Source: Arcobacter sp.
GTDB taxonomy: Bacteria > Campylobacterota > Campylobacteria > Campylobacterales > Arcobacteraceae
Assembly (NCBI GenBank): GCA_020048055.1
Contig: JAIFNA010000009.1
Location: forward strand, 1-64,000
Length of the DNA: 64,000 nt
Direction of reading: 5' to 3'
Shown here: positions 52,518 through 62,414 of the stretch, piece by piece
Position numbering within the stretch: the stretch's first letter is position 1
Layout of the letters: every line of letters begins with the position of its first letter
The notes under the pieces: generated by a model
What the model was told of the DNA's origin: nothing
The model's database searches: none
Seen by the model: only the letters and a program-made list of their open reading frames with translations
Position numbers and translations under genes: made by a program

Positions 52518-54116
52518 TTAATATGATTTTTTTATAAACATTTTATAATCTTCTGTTTTGTTGATTGCTATTTGTTTTTTTGATTTATATGTAGCTAAAA
52601 TACCACTTTTTATCTCCATAAAAACATCATCTTTTGGTTTTTCCATATCTTTTTTGAAATAAATTTTGATTTTTTGCTCCCCTTTGTTATTTGTGAAGTG
52701 TAGATAATTTTTTTTATAAATCCCTTTTAGATTTGAGATGATTTCATTTTGGTATTTTTTATCATCCAAATCAATCATTAAGCCATTTAAAAAGTTTTTC
52801 TCTAAATTTCCAACCTTAAGTGTTTTACGTAATACTTTAAGTTTTTTTATCTCTTTATTTCCATTGTATTCATCAAGTTCAAGAACCTCTATATCATACA
52901 TATATCCAAGTTCTAAAACACTTGTATCACCATAATATAATATCGAACGGTCATTTTGCTCACCTTTTAAAACTGCCAATTTGGATGATTTGTAAGTTAC
53001 TAAAACATTATTTATTTTAGCATTGTTGTTTAGTGTTAAAATCTCATACAACTCTTTTATGGTCTTTATTGGTTTTAATTCTGCTTGTTTTATTTGATTG
53101 TTAGTTTGTGATTTTGGGGTAATTTTATTCGTTGTAAATGAAGCAATAATTGGTAGATGATCTGAAAAACCATCTTTCTTTTTACTATTCCATCTGTTTA
53201 TTACACCTCGTTTTGTAAATAGATAATCGCTTTTAAATACCTTGAAACTATTTGGTTTGTAACTTATCCCATCTTTATCAAAAAGCGTCCGTGATAAGAT
53301 AATATGGTCTGGTGTATTGTTTTCACCTTTAAATTTTGTACTATATCTGTCATCTTTTGGAAGTTCTAGCCACGGATTAAAATGAAAACCATTTGGATAG
53401 TTTAAAATCACCTCTTTTTGTATAAAATTTCCATTTTGTATTGTGTTTAGAACTTGGTTTATCCCCGTAATTCCAGCTGTATCATTTAGTGTATCGTCAT
53501 ATTTAAATGTTACAAATTCATCATAATTTGAATTTAAATCACCAACAATTACATAATCATCTAATTGATTTGTTTTTTTAAAATAATTTTGCAATGCAAT
53601 GGCGTATTTCACCCTTTTACTCTCTGTTGTTTTTTTAGAACGCCAATGATTTGCATAAACAACAAATTTTTTATTTTCAATTTGTATATTTGCTTTTAGA
53701 ATATTCCTTTCAAATGGAGCATTGTTATCAACTTCAATAATTTCTTTTGAAAGTATTGGAAACTTGCTAAGAACAGCAATACCAATAGCTGATTTTGGCT
53801 TTTTATCAAATGCAAAATATTTATATTTTGTTTTAGTGATAAGTTGAAGTAAAACTGATTTATTTTCAATCTCTTCTAAAACAATAATATCAGCATTAAT
53901 ATCATTTATTACTTTTGCTACATTGTTTATTTTTGTTTCAAATGCTTTCTTATCCCACTCTTTAAAATATGGAATATACTCTTTGTATTCTGTTCCATCT
54001 TTGTTTAAATCGAAAAGGTTTTCAGGATTGTATGAAGCTACTTTAAATTCAACCCCAAAAATTTGAGTAGAAAATAATAATAAAGTAAGTAGCTTGGAAG
54101 CAATTTTTATCACCAT
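52518..54116 (-). CDS. Endonuclease/exonuclease/phosphatase family protein
   Basis: 532 residues: signal-like N-terminus, EEP catalytic domain (about 24-330) with YNPENLF, LEEIENK (metal Glu), GDLNSNYDE, and SDHLPIIASF (catalytic Asp-His), and a C-terminal segment (about 350-530) of beta-rich character. Such exported members act as nucleases or phosphodiesterases; the substrate is not determined here. Downstream of the psiE-like gene by 8 nt. Confidence 0.88.
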   Translation of the reverse strand: MVIKIASKLLTLLLFSTQIFGVEFKVASYNPENLFDLNKDGTEYKEYIPYFKEWDKKAFETKINNVAKVINDINADIIVLEEIENKSVLLQLITKTKYKYFAFDKKPKSAIGIAVLSKFPILSKEIIEVDNNAPFERNILKANIQIENKKFVVYANHWRSKKTTESKRVKYAIALQNYFKKTNQLDDYVIVGDLNSNYDEFVTFKYDDTLNDTAGITGINQVLNTIQNGNFIQKEVILNYPNGFHFNPWLELPKDDRYSTKFKGENNTPDHIILSRTLFDKDGISYKPNSFKVFKSDYLFTKRGVINRWNSKKKDGFSDHLPIIASFTTNKITPKSQTNNQIKQAELKPIKTIKELYEILTLNNNAKINNVLVTYKSSKLAVLKGEQNDRSILYYGDTSVLELGYMYDIEVLELDEYNGNKEIKKLKVLRKTLKVGNLEKNFLNGLMIDLDDKKYQNEIISNLKGIYKKNYLHFTNNKGEQKIKIYFKKDMEKPKDDVFMEIKSGILATYKSKKQIAINKTEDYKMFIKKSY

Positions 54117-54124
54117 TACTAATG

Positions 54125-54556
54125 CTACTCTTTGTTATTTTTTGAGTGCAATTTGTCTGGTGAAGTAAAATATGCAAGCCATCTTAGGAAAAATAAAAAT
54201 ATCAAAACACCACTAAATACAAGTATGTGAAAATTAGTACTGCTTGAAAAAAGTGAATCAAATCCATCAAATTTTTCATTATTTATCTTAACAACATTCA
54301 CAATAAATTCCCTAAGTGCCAAAATAATAAAAGCATCGATGATAATTCTGATTTTTATCCTTTGTTCTCTAATAAAGCCGATAACAGCTCTTACAATCTC
54401 AAGCAACATAATAAAATAAAGCAGAGCAATAATAATCTCAACCATACTATCAGTAGCCATAGCATATACAAATAAGACAATAGCCACAACTATCTCTAAA
54501 TAAAATTTAAAATTAAAAAAATCTATAAATTTTTTTGTTATCGTTTGTAAAGACAT
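54125..54556 (-). CDS. PsiE-like membrane protein
   Basis: 143 residues with four membrane spans (about 19-38, 40-58, 80-97, 110-130), including IEIIVA and REFIV segments typical of the PsiE (phosphate-starvation-inducible E) family. Function unknown; in E. coli psiE is under PhoB and Crp control. Directly adjoining ybeY with no gap. Confidence 0.82.
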   Translation of the reverse strand: MSLQTITKKFIDFFNFKFYLEIVVAIVLFVYAMATDSMVEIIIALLYFIMLLEIVRAVIGFIREQRIKIRIIIDAFIILALREFIVNVVKINNEKFDGFDSLFSSSTNFHILVFSGVLIFLFFLRWLAYFTSPDKLHSKNNKE

Positions 54557-54979
54557 TTAGTCATTCCTTATAATTAAACTTTTTGGTAGATTAAAGTGGT
54601 TTATAATCTCCTCCTCTTTATCCCTGTGTTCCCCATTGTCAACCTCATGGTCATAACCCAAAATATGCAAAATGCCGTGTATAAAAAGTAGTGCAAACTC
54701 ATCTTCTATTGAATTTTTGTATTCAATTGAATATGATTTTAAATAATCAATTGATATAACAATTGAGCCAACAGGTGTATTTGGCATTGATAAATATGGA
54801 AAGCTAAGAACATCAGTTGACTTGTCAAAACCCCTTGTTGTTAGATTTATCTCTCTCATCTCGTCATCATTTGTTAGTATTAATTCAAGTTCACCAACCT
54901 TTAGATAGTCTTTGATAGTTTGAACTTGTGTTAAATCTATATTGTAATCGGTATTATTTTCAAAAACTATATTGAACAA
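54557..54979 (-). CDS. ybeY: rRNA maturation endonuclease YbeY
   Basis: 140 residues with the zinc motif HGILHILGYDH (about 106-116), i.e. His-x3-His-x5-His, and TDVLSFPY. It processes 16S rRNA ends and takes part in ribosome quality control. The start is TTG 54979, as no ATG or GTG occurs before the domain; it overlaps the previous gene by 13 nt. Confidence 0.93.
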   Translation of the reverse strand: MFNIVFENNTDYNIDLTQVQTIKDYLKVGELELILTNDDEMREINLTTRGFDKSTDVLSFPYLSMPNTPVGSIVISIDYLKSYSIEYKNSIEDEFALLFIHGILHILGYDHEVDNGEHRDKEEEIINHFNLPKSLIIRND

Positions 54980-55242
54980 TGATCTATCTCTAATTCTTTC
55001 ATAAGCACTTCAAAAAACTCTCCACCATCTCTTGGTACTGCTATATCGTTAAACTCAATTGAGTAGTTTCCACAATTAGGCTCAATTGTTCTTTTGATTA
55101 CACTTGGAAAAAGATTTAATTGCTTTTCTATTTTTGCTATTGCATTAGATATTTTTTCACGACTTTCATCGTTATTAAAATCTACACTAAGTCTCATATA
55201 TCCCTCTTCCATTTTTACATCAGCACACATATCTCTTCTCAT
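54967..55242 (-). CDS. Small conserved hypothetical protein upstream of ybeY
   Basis: 91 residues, soluble, with three Cys near the ends (Cys6 and others around 57 and 89). AAAGGAG precedes the ATG at 55242. No family recognised. It overlaps ybeY, so the two are translationally coupled; this may indicate a ribosome-linked function, but the sequence gives no proof. Confidence 0.7.
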   Translation of the reverse strand: MRRDMCADVKMEEGYMRLSVDFNNDESREKISNAIAKIEKQLNLFPSVIKRTIEPNCGNYSIEFNDIAVPRDGGEFFEVLMKELEIDHCSI

Positions 55243-55313
55243 TTTGGCTCCTTTGTTTTATTTCAAATTAAATCATCTAGTTATAATAAACTTATATAGC
55301 ATTTAAGTTGCAT

Positions 55314-55793
55314 TTAGTTTATTTTAGCTTTATCTTCTCTTGTTTCCCTGTCATTTTCATAGTTTACTATATGTTTAGAAAAAATTTCAAGCCAGTTCCA
55401 ATATGATTGGATATCATCATGCGATACTTTATTTTCAATTTTTTGTAGAACTATTTTCCAGCAACCAAGCCATTCAGTTCTTGCTTTATCTGGAATTGAA
55501 AAAGGTTTGTGAGTCTTGATTTGGTCAAAATCTCCATTGTGTTTTGAGATATATCTATCATCACCACCGCACATCATCATAAAATAGGCACCATTTCTTT
55601 TTTTAATTAGTGCTAATTCATCTTCTTCTGTGGGAAAATAAAATGCAATTTCACTATCTAAAATCTCTTCGTAAAAATTGTGTATCAACTCCATAAAACC
55701 ATCTGGTTTTAAAGTTTCCAAAAATCCTTTATTTGGAAGCTGAAATTCTGGTCTTTCTCCCATCATGGCACTTGTAATTTTGTAATCAACCAT
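55314..55793 (-). CDS. Truncated hemoglobin-like globin
   Basis: 159 residues. The pattern GFMELIHNFYEEIL, then MCGGDDRYISKHNGDF and IKTHKPFSIPDKARTEWL follows group II/III truncated globins: a Phe-Tyr near helix B, the GG..Y segment, and the proximal His in THKPFSI with Trp in helix G. It probably binds haem and O2 or NO, as does Ctb of Campylobacter. The C-terminus extends about 25 residues beyond a minimal trHb. AAGGAG precedes the ATG. It stands between radA and the small ybeY-linked gene. Confidence 0.75.
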   Translation of the reverse strand: MVDYKITSAMMGERPEFQLPNKGFLETLKPDGFMELIHNFYEEILDSEIAFYFPTEEDELALIKKRNGAYFMMMCGGDDRYISKHNGDFDQIKTHKPFSIPDKARTEWLGCWKIVLQKIENKVSHDDIQSYWNWLEIFSKHIVNYENDRETREDKAKIN

Positions 55794-55813
55794 AAAAATT
55801 AACTCCTTAAATA

Positions 55814-57166
55814 TTAAAATAATTCAATCATTTTTGAAACTTCATCAACTTCAAAACATTTTATACCAACCATCCCTTTTGGTTTTGTTGCGATAATTGC
55901 TTTTTTTATCCCACACGATATTGCCTCTTTTAATCTCGTTTCCATACTAAACACATCTTTTATTTCACCTGTTAAGCTTACTTCACCAATGAGTACACTT
56001 TCCCTTGAAATAGGGCGATTTCTAAAACTACTTATTATTGATGCTATAACAGCTAGGTCGCACGAACTCTCTTTAATTTTTATCCCACCACTAATATTTA
56101 TAAACACATCATAAGAGTTTAGCGGAAGGTCTAGTTTTTTTTCTAAAAGTGCAAGTAGCATATTTAGTCTATTTGTATCAAAGCCTGTTGCGCTTCTTTT
56201 TGGATTTGGATTTGTGCTGTGACTTACAAGTGCTTGAACTTCAAGTATCAATGCTCGACTTCCCTCAGCGGTAACTGTCAGGCAACTTCCACTTTGCTCT
56301 TTAGTGTTGCTAAAAAATCTATTTGATATATTTTTTGCACTTTCAAGTCCGTTTGAAGTCATCTCGAAAATACCAATCTCACTCGTACTTCCAAAACGAT
56401 TTTTAAATCCTCTAAGCATTCTAAGTTCTTTTGATTGTTCACCTTCAAAATAAAGAACAGTATCAACCATATGCTCTAATACTCGTGGACCAGCAATTGA
56501 GCCATCTTTTGTGATATGTCCAATTATAAACATTGCAATTTTAGATTCTTTTGCTTTTCTCATAAGCTCAAATGTAATTTCTCTCACCTGAGTTACACTT
56601 CCTGGAGCTGATGTTAGTTTGTCTGAATACATTGTTTGTATCGAATCTATTACGACAACTTCGTAATCCTCTTTTAACATCTCATTTTGTATCGCTTCAA
56701 GTGATATTTCAGGTAAAAGATATAAGTTTGGCTCGTTTGCATCAAGTCTGGTTGCTCTTAGTTTTATTTGCCCAGCTGATTCCTCACCTGAAACATAAAG
56801 GACTTTTTTCCCTGTTTTTGCTAAATTTCCAGCAATTTTTAAAAGTAAGGTTGATTTTCCAACACCTGGGCTTCCACCTATTAAAGTTAAACTCCCTGGA
56901 ACTATCCCGCCCCCCATAACAAGGTCAAACTCAATATTGTTTGATGAGAATCTTACTAAATCATCTTCTTTTATCTCTGTGATTGGCATCGCTTTTGTTT
57001 TATCGTTTGTTGATTGTTTTGATAGATATTTTAAGCTCTCTTGCTCAATTGCACTTAGTTCAATAAAACTATCCCATCCACCACAACTAGGACATTTTCC
57101 AAGCCATTTTACACTTTGCTCACCACAATGTTGACACTCAAATATTGATTGTTTTTTCTTTGCCAT
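55814..57166 (-). CDS. radA: DNA repair protein RadA
   Basis: 450 residues: zinc finger (FECQHCGEQ...CPSCGGW), RecA-like core with Walker A (GGSPGVGKSTLL) and Walker B (VVVIDSIQT), the RadA-specific KNRFGST motif, and a Lon-like C-terminal domain (about 310-450). It drives branch migration in recombination. Length is normal. It ends the leftward series starting at the CDF gene; ATG follows that gene's stop by one base. Confidence 0.96.
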   Translation of the reverse strand: MAKKKQSIFECQHCGEQSVKWLGKCPSCGGWDSFIELSAIEQESLKYLSKQSTNDKTKAMPITEIKEDDLVRFSSNNIEFDLVMGGGIVPGSLTLIGGSPGVGKSTLLLKIAGNLAKTGKKVLYVSGEESAGQIKLRATRLDANEPNLYLLPEISLEAIQNEMLKEDYEVVVIDSIQTMYSDKLTSAPGSVTQVREITFELMRKAKESKIAMFIIGHITKDGSIAGPRVLEHMVDTVLYFEGEQSKELRMLRGFKNRFGSTSEIGIFEMTSNGLESAKNISNRFFSNTKEQSGSCLTVTAEGSRALILEVQALVSHSTNPNPKRSATGFDTNRLNMLLALLEKKLDLPLNSYDVFINISGGIKIKESSCDLAVIASIISSFRNRPISRESVLIGEVSLTGEIKDVFSMETRLKEAISCGIKKAIIATKPKGMVGIKCFEVDEVSKMIELF

Positions 57167-58075
57167 CTAATTTTTATCTACACCTAGAAGTATCTCTTGA
57201 TTTATATGGCTATCATCGTACGGGTCAAGATGGATATTTATAACCCACTCTTTTTTACTATCTAGTGCCATTATTTGCTCTTCGATTTTATCACTTATAC
57301 TATGTGCATCTATAAGTAAAATAACATTGTCAAATACAAGATGGACATCTACAAAATTTAGATTTCCAGCGGTTCTTGTTTTTAAAAAATGGAAATCATT
57401 GATTTCACTAGATCCCATTAATATATGATTTATTTTTTCAATCATCTCATCTTCAAGTGCCCTATCAAGTAACACAAGTACACCACCTTTTATAAGCTCA
57501 TAGGCACTGTAAATAATATAAATTGCAATTCCACTACCAACTAGAATATCAATTAATTCATTTTGCGTGAAATAAACTCCAATAAGTGAGATTAAAACCG
57601 CTATACTTGAATAAACATCGGTTTTGTAATGCAGAGCGTCAGCTTTGATAACCATATTGTTTGTATCTTTTGCGATTTTATTAAGATAAGTTACAAGAAT
57701 TATTGTGATAGAAAGTGAAATAATCATAACAGTAATTGATAACTCTCCATATTGTGAAGTGCCACCACTTATATATTTACCAAATGCTTGATAGAGTAAA
57801 AAAAGTCCAGAAATTGTAATTATTGTACCCTCAATAACACTTGCAAGTGCTTCGATTTTACCTCTTCCATAGTTAAAATAGATATCAGCTGGTTTTTCAG
57901 AATTTGATATAGCGAAATAATTAAAAAGAGAAACAAATAGGTCAAGAATGCTATCAACGGCACTTGCTAAAATAGCTACCGAGCCACTAAAAATACCAAT
58001 TATTAACTTTATAAGTGTAAGTACAGCTGCTACTGTACTTGAGATTATGGTGGCTTTTTTTTCTGCTGAAATCAT
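57167..58075 (-). CDS. Cation diffusion facilitator (FieF-like)
   Basis: 302 residues with six membrane spans in the first 205 residues and a C-terminal cytoplasmic domain with a HisAsp-containing strand (VDVHLVFD). The spans carry the CDF motifs SAVDSILDLF (Ser-x-x-x-Asp, metal site) and KADALHYKTDVYSS (Asp-x3-Asp). Exports Fe(II), Zn(II) or related ions; metal not determined. Confidence 0.92.
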   Translation of the reverse strand: MISAEKKATIISSTVAAVLTLIKLIIGIFSGSVAILASAVDSILDLFVSLFNYFAISNSEKPADIYFNYGRGKIEALASVIEGTIITISGLFLLYQAFGKYISGGTSQYGELSITVMIISLSITIILVTYLNKIAKDTNNMVIKADALHYKTDVYSSIAVLISLIGVYFTQNELIDILVGSGIAIYIIYSAYELIKGGVLVLLDRALEDEMIEKINHILMGSSEINDFHFLKTRTAGNLNFVDVHLVFDNVILLIDAHSISDKIEEQIMALDSKKEWVINIHLDPYDDSHINQEILLGVDKN

Positions 58076-58087
58076 AATGTAGTTAAA

Positions 58088-59266
58088 TTATTTGTAGTTT
58101 TTAACAAATTTTTCTATTCTTTGTATTCCATCGATTATTGTTGCTTCATCTGTTGCAAATGAAAATCTAAAATACCCATCAAGTCCAAATCCAAGTCCTG
58201 GAACAACTGCTACGCCAACAGCTTCAAGTAAATTTTTACAAAATTTCATACTATCTTTTTCTATCTCTTTTGTGTTTACATAAAGATAAAAAGCACCATT
58301 TGGTCTTATTACACTAAGTCCATCAATTGCATTAAACATATCACAAGCTAAATTTCTTCTTTTTTCAAACTCAACACGCATAGTCTCAATATCATCATTT
58401 GCTAAACCACGAAGTGCAGTAATTGCTGCATATTGTGTAATTGAATTGATATTTGAAGTGCTTTGACCTTGAAGTTTAACCATCGCTTCTATAAGTTTTT
58501 TATTTGGTGTAGCAAGATAACCAAATCTCCATCCAGTCATTGCTACTGATTTGCTTAGACCATTTACAGTGATAGTTCTATGAAACATGTCTTCACTAAT
58601 ACTTGCAACTGCTGTAAATTCTAAATTATCATAAGTTAGTTTTTCATACATCTCATCACTTACAACTACAATATTTGTCCCTTTAAGAACTTCTACTAAG
58701 GCTATTAACTCATCTTTTGTATAAACACTTCCTGTTGGATTTGATGGACTTGTTAAAATTAACATTTTTGTTTTCGGAGTGATTGTATTTTTAAGTTGTT
58801 CAGCGGTGATTTTAAATCCACTTGCATCATCTGTTTCAATTGCAACTGGAACTCCACCGCTATAAAGTGCAAGTTCAGGGTAAGTAACCCAATAAGGCGC
58901 AGGGATAATAACTTCATCTCCTTCATCAATAATAGCTTGGAAAATATTAAATAAACTGTGTTTCGCGCCAACACTTACAATAATATCACTTGCTTTATAG
59001 TCAAGATCATTTTCAACTTTAAGTTTATAAACTACTGCTTCTCTAAGTTCAGCTGATCCTGAAACATCTGTATATTTTGTATATCCGTTATTTAGAGCTT
59101 CTATTGCACTTTGTTTTATTATTGATGGCGTATCAAAATCAGGCTCACCTGCACTAAAGCTAACCACATCTTTACCACTTTTTTTTAAATCCCTTGCTAA
59201 AGTTGCTATTGCTATTGTTAGTGATTCTGAAAGTGTGTCTATTCTTTTTGATAGATTTATTGTCAT
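58088..59266 (-). CDS. aspC: Class I aminotransferase (aspartate aminotransferase-like)
   Basis: 392 residues; fold type I PLP enzyme with SAGEPDFDTPSIIK, TSPSNPTGSVY, SDEMYEKLTYD, and the lysine in NGLSKSVAMTGWR (Schiff base). The C-terminal half has FSFATDEATI. AspB/C-type enzymes interconvert aspartate and 2-oxoglutarate. The exact amino-acid preference cannot be read from the sequence. Confidence 0.9.
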   Translation of the reverse strand: MTINLSKRIDTLSESLTIAIATLARDLKKSGKDVVSFSAGEPDFDTPSIIKQSAIEALNNGYTKYTDVSGSAELREAVVYKLKVENDLDYKASDIIVSVGAKHSLFNIFQAIIDEGDEVIIPAPYWVTYPELALYSGGVPVAIETDDASGFKITAEQLKNTITPKTKMLILTSPSNPTGSVYTKDELIALVEVLKGTNIVVVSDEMYEKLTYDNLEFTAVASISEDMFHRTITVNGLSKSVAMTGWRFGYLATPNKKLIEAMVKLQGQSTSNINSITQYAAITALRGLANDDIETMRVEFEKRRNLACDMFNAIDGLSVIRPNGAFYLYVNTKEIEKDSMKFCKNLLEAVGVAVVPGLGFGLDGYFRFSFATDEATIIDGIQRIEKFVKNYK

Positions 59267-59292
59267 TTGAATTTATTCCTTGAATGGTTTTT

Positions 59293-59320
59293 TTGGTTAA
59301 AATGGAGCTAATTTTATAAT
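59293..59320 (+). promoter_or_regulatory. Promoter of the lptM-like/nadB operon
   Basis: TTGGTT (59293-59298), 16-nt spacer, TATAAT (59315-59320), on the rightward strand in the 125-nt gap between aspC and the small lipoprotein gene. Confidence 0.5.
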
Positions 59321-59391
59321 AAAATTAATCAAATTCTTATTAAATCTTAGTTAATATCAACGCTAATTTGAGTAAAAAAGGTGGGTCGATA

Positions 59392-59499
59392 TTGAAAAAA
59401 AATATTTTTTTATTGATTATTACAAGTTTGGTAATTTTTGGTTGTGGCTACAAGGCTGACCCTATCTATTTTGATAAAACCAAAGAGGCGATAAAATGA
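59392..59499 (+). CDS. LptM-like 35-aa lipoprotein
   Basis: TTG at 59392, with AAGGTGG a few bases before, opens 35 codons. A hydrophobic signal ends in the lipobox VIFGC (Cys18), followed by GYKADPIYFDK, the short pattern of LptM/YifL-type lipoproteins, which assist the LPS translocon LptDE in enterobacteria. The TGA (59497-59499) overlaps the nadB ATG (59496), so they are coupled. Too short for most gene finders. LPS role is inference from the pattern. Confidence 0.6.
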   Translation: MKKNIFLLIITSLVIFGCGYKADPIYFDKTKEAIK

Positions 59500-60947
59500 T
59501 TATTTATGACTATGTAATAATTGGAACAGGTGTTGCTGGCTTAAATGCAGCAAGACTTATACCTTTTGATAAAAAAGTATTAATTGTTTGCAAGCAATCA
59601 CCATGGGAGTGCAATACATTTTGGGCACAAGGTGGAGTTGTGAGAGCTAGAGACAAAGATGATATTCCTATCCATATACAAGATACAATGGAAGCTGGTG
59701 CATATCTAAATGATATAAAAGCAGTAACGCTTCTAAGTGAAAAATCTATTGATGTTGTTGATGATTTAATAAATAATGGATTTCAATTTGATAAAAATGC
59801 AAAAGGTGAATTGGCTTTTACTAAAGAAGCAGCACACTCAAGAAGTAGAATTTTACATGCTGATGGTGATGCTACTGGCAGGGAACTTCATATGTTTTTA
59901 CTAGAAAATTGCCCACATGAAATTGTTACAGCTTCAATTGTAATTGATTTATTAATTAAAGATGATGTTTGTCATGGTGTCCATATTTTACAAAACCGTA
60001 AAGATAAAATGATTTATGCGCACAATACAATTATTGCAAGTGGTGGAGTTGGTTCAATTTATAAATATCACACAAATTCAATAACAATATCAGGTGATAT
60101 TCAAGGTATTTGTGTTGAAAAGGGGATGAATCTTCGCGATATGGAGATGATACAATTTCATCCAACTGTTTTTGTGGATAATAAAAACGCAAGACAACAA
60201 CTTTTAACAGAAGCTTTAAGGGGTGAGGGAGCTATTGTTGAAGATGAAAATGGATACCCATTTTTAAAAGATTATCACAAAGACTGCGAATTAGCCCCAA
60301 GAGATGTTGTGAGCCGTGCTATCTTTGATTATAATAAAAAAACAGGCTCACAAGTTTACCTATCATTTAATAAGTTTAAAAAAAATGAATTCAAAAAACG
60401 ATTTCCAAATATCTATAAAAATCTAAAAGATGTTGGATTTGATTTGCCATTTGAAAGAGTTCCAATTAGCCCTGCATTTCATTATAGTATGGGTGGAATT
60501 GAGGTTGATTTAGATTCTAAAGTTTTAGGATTTAAAAATCTTTATGCAGTAGGTGAAGTTTCTAGCACTGGAGTGCATGGTGCAAATAGATTGGCATCAA
60601 ACTCGTTGCTTGAGGGGTTAGTGTTTTCAGATTTAGCTGTCAAAAAAGCACTTAATACTGATTTTAAAATTGATGCCAAGAACTATCCTAGTGATATTAA
60701 ATATTTTACATTAGCAAAACCACAAGATAAGGCTATAAAAAATGCTCTTAGAAATATTATGTGGAAAAATGTAGGAATTGTGAGAGTTAGGCAAGATTTA
60801 ATCGATAGTCTTGAGGAGATTGAGAGTTATTTGAAAGAAGATATTGGAAGACTTTTGTATCTTAGGTTACTTACTGCAAAGTCAATAATTGAAGGTGCAA
60901 TTGATAGAAAAGTTTCAATTGGCGCACATTTTATAAAGGATAAGTAA
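59496..60947 (+). CDS. nadB: L-aspartate oxidase
   Basis: 483 residues. FAD-binding start (YVIIGTGVAGLNAAR), FWAQGGVV, HSRSRILHADGDATG, and HPTVF; C-terminal helical domain (about 400-480). It oxidises aspartate to iminoaspartate in NAD synthesis. Slightly shorter than E. coli NadB (540). ATG overlaps the lptM-like stop; TAATG links it to nhaD. Confidence 0.95.
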   Translation: MIIYDYVIIGTGVAGLNAARLIPFDKKVLIVCKQSPWECNTFWAQGGVVRARDKDDIPIHIQDTMEAGAYLNDIKAVTLLSEKSIDVVDDLINNGFQFDKNAKGELAFTKEAAHSRSRILHADGDATGRELHMFLLENCPHEIVTASIVIDLLIKDDVCHGVHILQNRKDKMIYAHNTIIASGGVGSIYKYHTNSITISGDIQGICVEKGMNLRDMEMIQFHPTVFVDNKNARQQLLTEALRGEGAIVEDENGYPFLKDYHKDCELAPRDVVSRAIFDYNKKTGSQVYLSFNKFKKNEFKKRFPNIYKNLKDVGFDLPFERVPISPAFHYSMGGIEVDLDSKVLGFKNLYAVGEVSSTGVHGANRLASNSLLEGLVFSDLAVKKALNTDFKIDAKNYPSDIKYFTLAKPQDKAIKNALRNIMWKNVGIVRVRQDLIDSLEEIESYLKEDIGRLLYLRLLTAKSIIEGAIDRKVSIGAHFIKDK

Positions 60948-62326
60948 TGTTTAAATTTTTACTGATTATTTTATTGGGTGTATTTGCTTTTGGAAGTTCT
61001 GTTGAAGATATAAAATTTCCAGATCTTACTATGACTTGGGTTGGTATAACAACTTTGGTTATTTTTGTAATTGGATATTATTTTATAGCAACTGAAGACA
61101 AATATCATATTGATAAATCAAAACCAGCCCTTTTTATTGGGACTTTTATGTTTATTTTAGTTGCTGTTTATTATGTTTTAAATGGACTGGATTTAAGCTT
61201 TGTCCATATTGAGGCAAATCATCTTATTTTAGAGATTGCAGGGATTTTCTTCTTTTTATTTGTTGCGATGACATATATAGAGTCACTTATCTATATGGGG
61301 GTTTTTGATAGATTAAAATACAATCTTGTTTCAAAAGGATATACATATAGGGAGCTATTTTGGGCTACTGGATTGTTGGCATTTTTTATCTCTCCAGTTG
61401 CAGACAACTTAACAACTGCCTTGATTTTGGCAACAGTTTTAATTACGATAGATAAAACAAAAAAAGAATTTCTGGTTCCTGGAGCTATAAATATTGTAGT
61501 TGCAGCAAATGCAGGGGGCGCTTGGAGTCCATTTGGTGACATAACAACTTTAATGGTTTGGACTGCAGGAAAAGGAACTTTTAGTGATTTCCTATTTTTA
61601 TTTCCAGCTTCTTTTTTAGGGTTTATTGTTACTTCATATTTACTAAGTAGATATGTTCCAAATACATTACCTGATTTTGATATTGCAACTGAAAAACAAC
61701 CTCCACTTATGAAAGGTGCAAATGTAGTTATTTATCTTGGTATATTTACAATATTTTGTGCTGTTGTAGGTCATCAAGTATTACATCTTCCTGCTATGTG
61801 GGGGATGTTATTTGGTCTTGCTTTACTTCAACTTTATACTGTTAGATTAAAAAGAAAATATGATAGTCAATTTGATATTTTTCATGCAATGTCAAGAGTT
61901 GAAAATAATACACTTTTATTTTTCTTTGGAATTTTAGCTGCTGTTGGTGTGTTGTATTTTGTTGGTTGGCTGGCACTTGCTTCTATTGTTTACAATCCAG
62001 ATATTTTAGGTCCAACTTGGGCAAATATTGGTGTTGGGTTTGTTTCAGCAATTGTTGATAATGTACCAGTTATGAGTGCAATACTAAAAGCAAATCCTGT
62101 AATGGGGCTTGATCAATGGATGCTTGTAACCCTAACGGCTGGTGTTGGTGGAAGTTTGATATCATTTGGAAGTGCTGCTGGAGTTGGTGTTATGGGAAAA
62201 CTACCCGGAATCTATACATTTAGTAGCCATCTAAAATTAGCTTGGACTGTTTTAGTTGGATATATTGTATCTGTTTTGGTTTGGTATATTCAGTATGAAG
62301 TGCTAGGTTTTTATCATATTAAATAA
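60947..62326 (+). CDS. nhaD: NhaD-type Na+/H+ antiporter
   Basis: 459 residues; a short signal-like start, then about 12-13 membrane spans. Ion-transporter (ArsB/NhaD) motifs: FISPVADNLTTAL, NIVVAANAGGAWSPFGD, VSAIVDNVPV and SFGSAAGVGVMGK. It exchanges sodium for protons; common in marine bacteria. Coupled to nadB by TAATG and closed by a strong terminator. Confidence 0.92.
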   Translation: MFKFLLIILLGVFAFGSSVEDIKFPDLTMTWVGITTLVIFVIGYYFIATEDKYHIDKSKPALFIGTFMFILVAVYYVLNGLDLSFVHIEANHLILEIAGIFFFLFVAMTYIESLIYMGVFDRLKYNLVSKGYTYRELFWATGLLAFFISPVADNLTTALILATVLITIDKTKKEFLVPGAINIVVAANAGGAWSPFGDITTLMVWTAGKGTFSDFLFLFPASFLGFIVTSYLLSRYVPNTLPDFDIATEKQPPLMKGANVVIYLGIFTIFCAVVGHQVLHLPAMWGMLFGLALLQLYTVRLKRKYDSQFDIFHAMSRVENNTLLFFFGILAAVGVLYFVGWLALASIVYNPDILGPTWANIGVGFVSAIVDNVPVMSAILKANPVMGLDQWMLVTLTAGVGGSLISFGSAAGVGVMGKLPGIYTFSSHLKLAWTVLVGYIVSVLVWYIQYEVLGFYHIK

Positions 62327-62350
62327 AAGATGTTTTTACATCTTTTATTT
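62321..62350 (+). terminator. Rho-independent terminator after nhaD
   Basis: AAATAAAAGATG (62321-62332) and CATCTTTTATTT (62339-62350) pair perfectly over 12 bp, loop of 6 nt, followed by TTATTG. The nhaD stop codon lies inside the stem. Confidence 0.85.
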
Positions 62351-62414
62351 TTATTGTTAAGTATTTTTTATTAAATTTAAAAAGTACTTAGTCATAAAAA
62401 TAATAAGGAAATAT

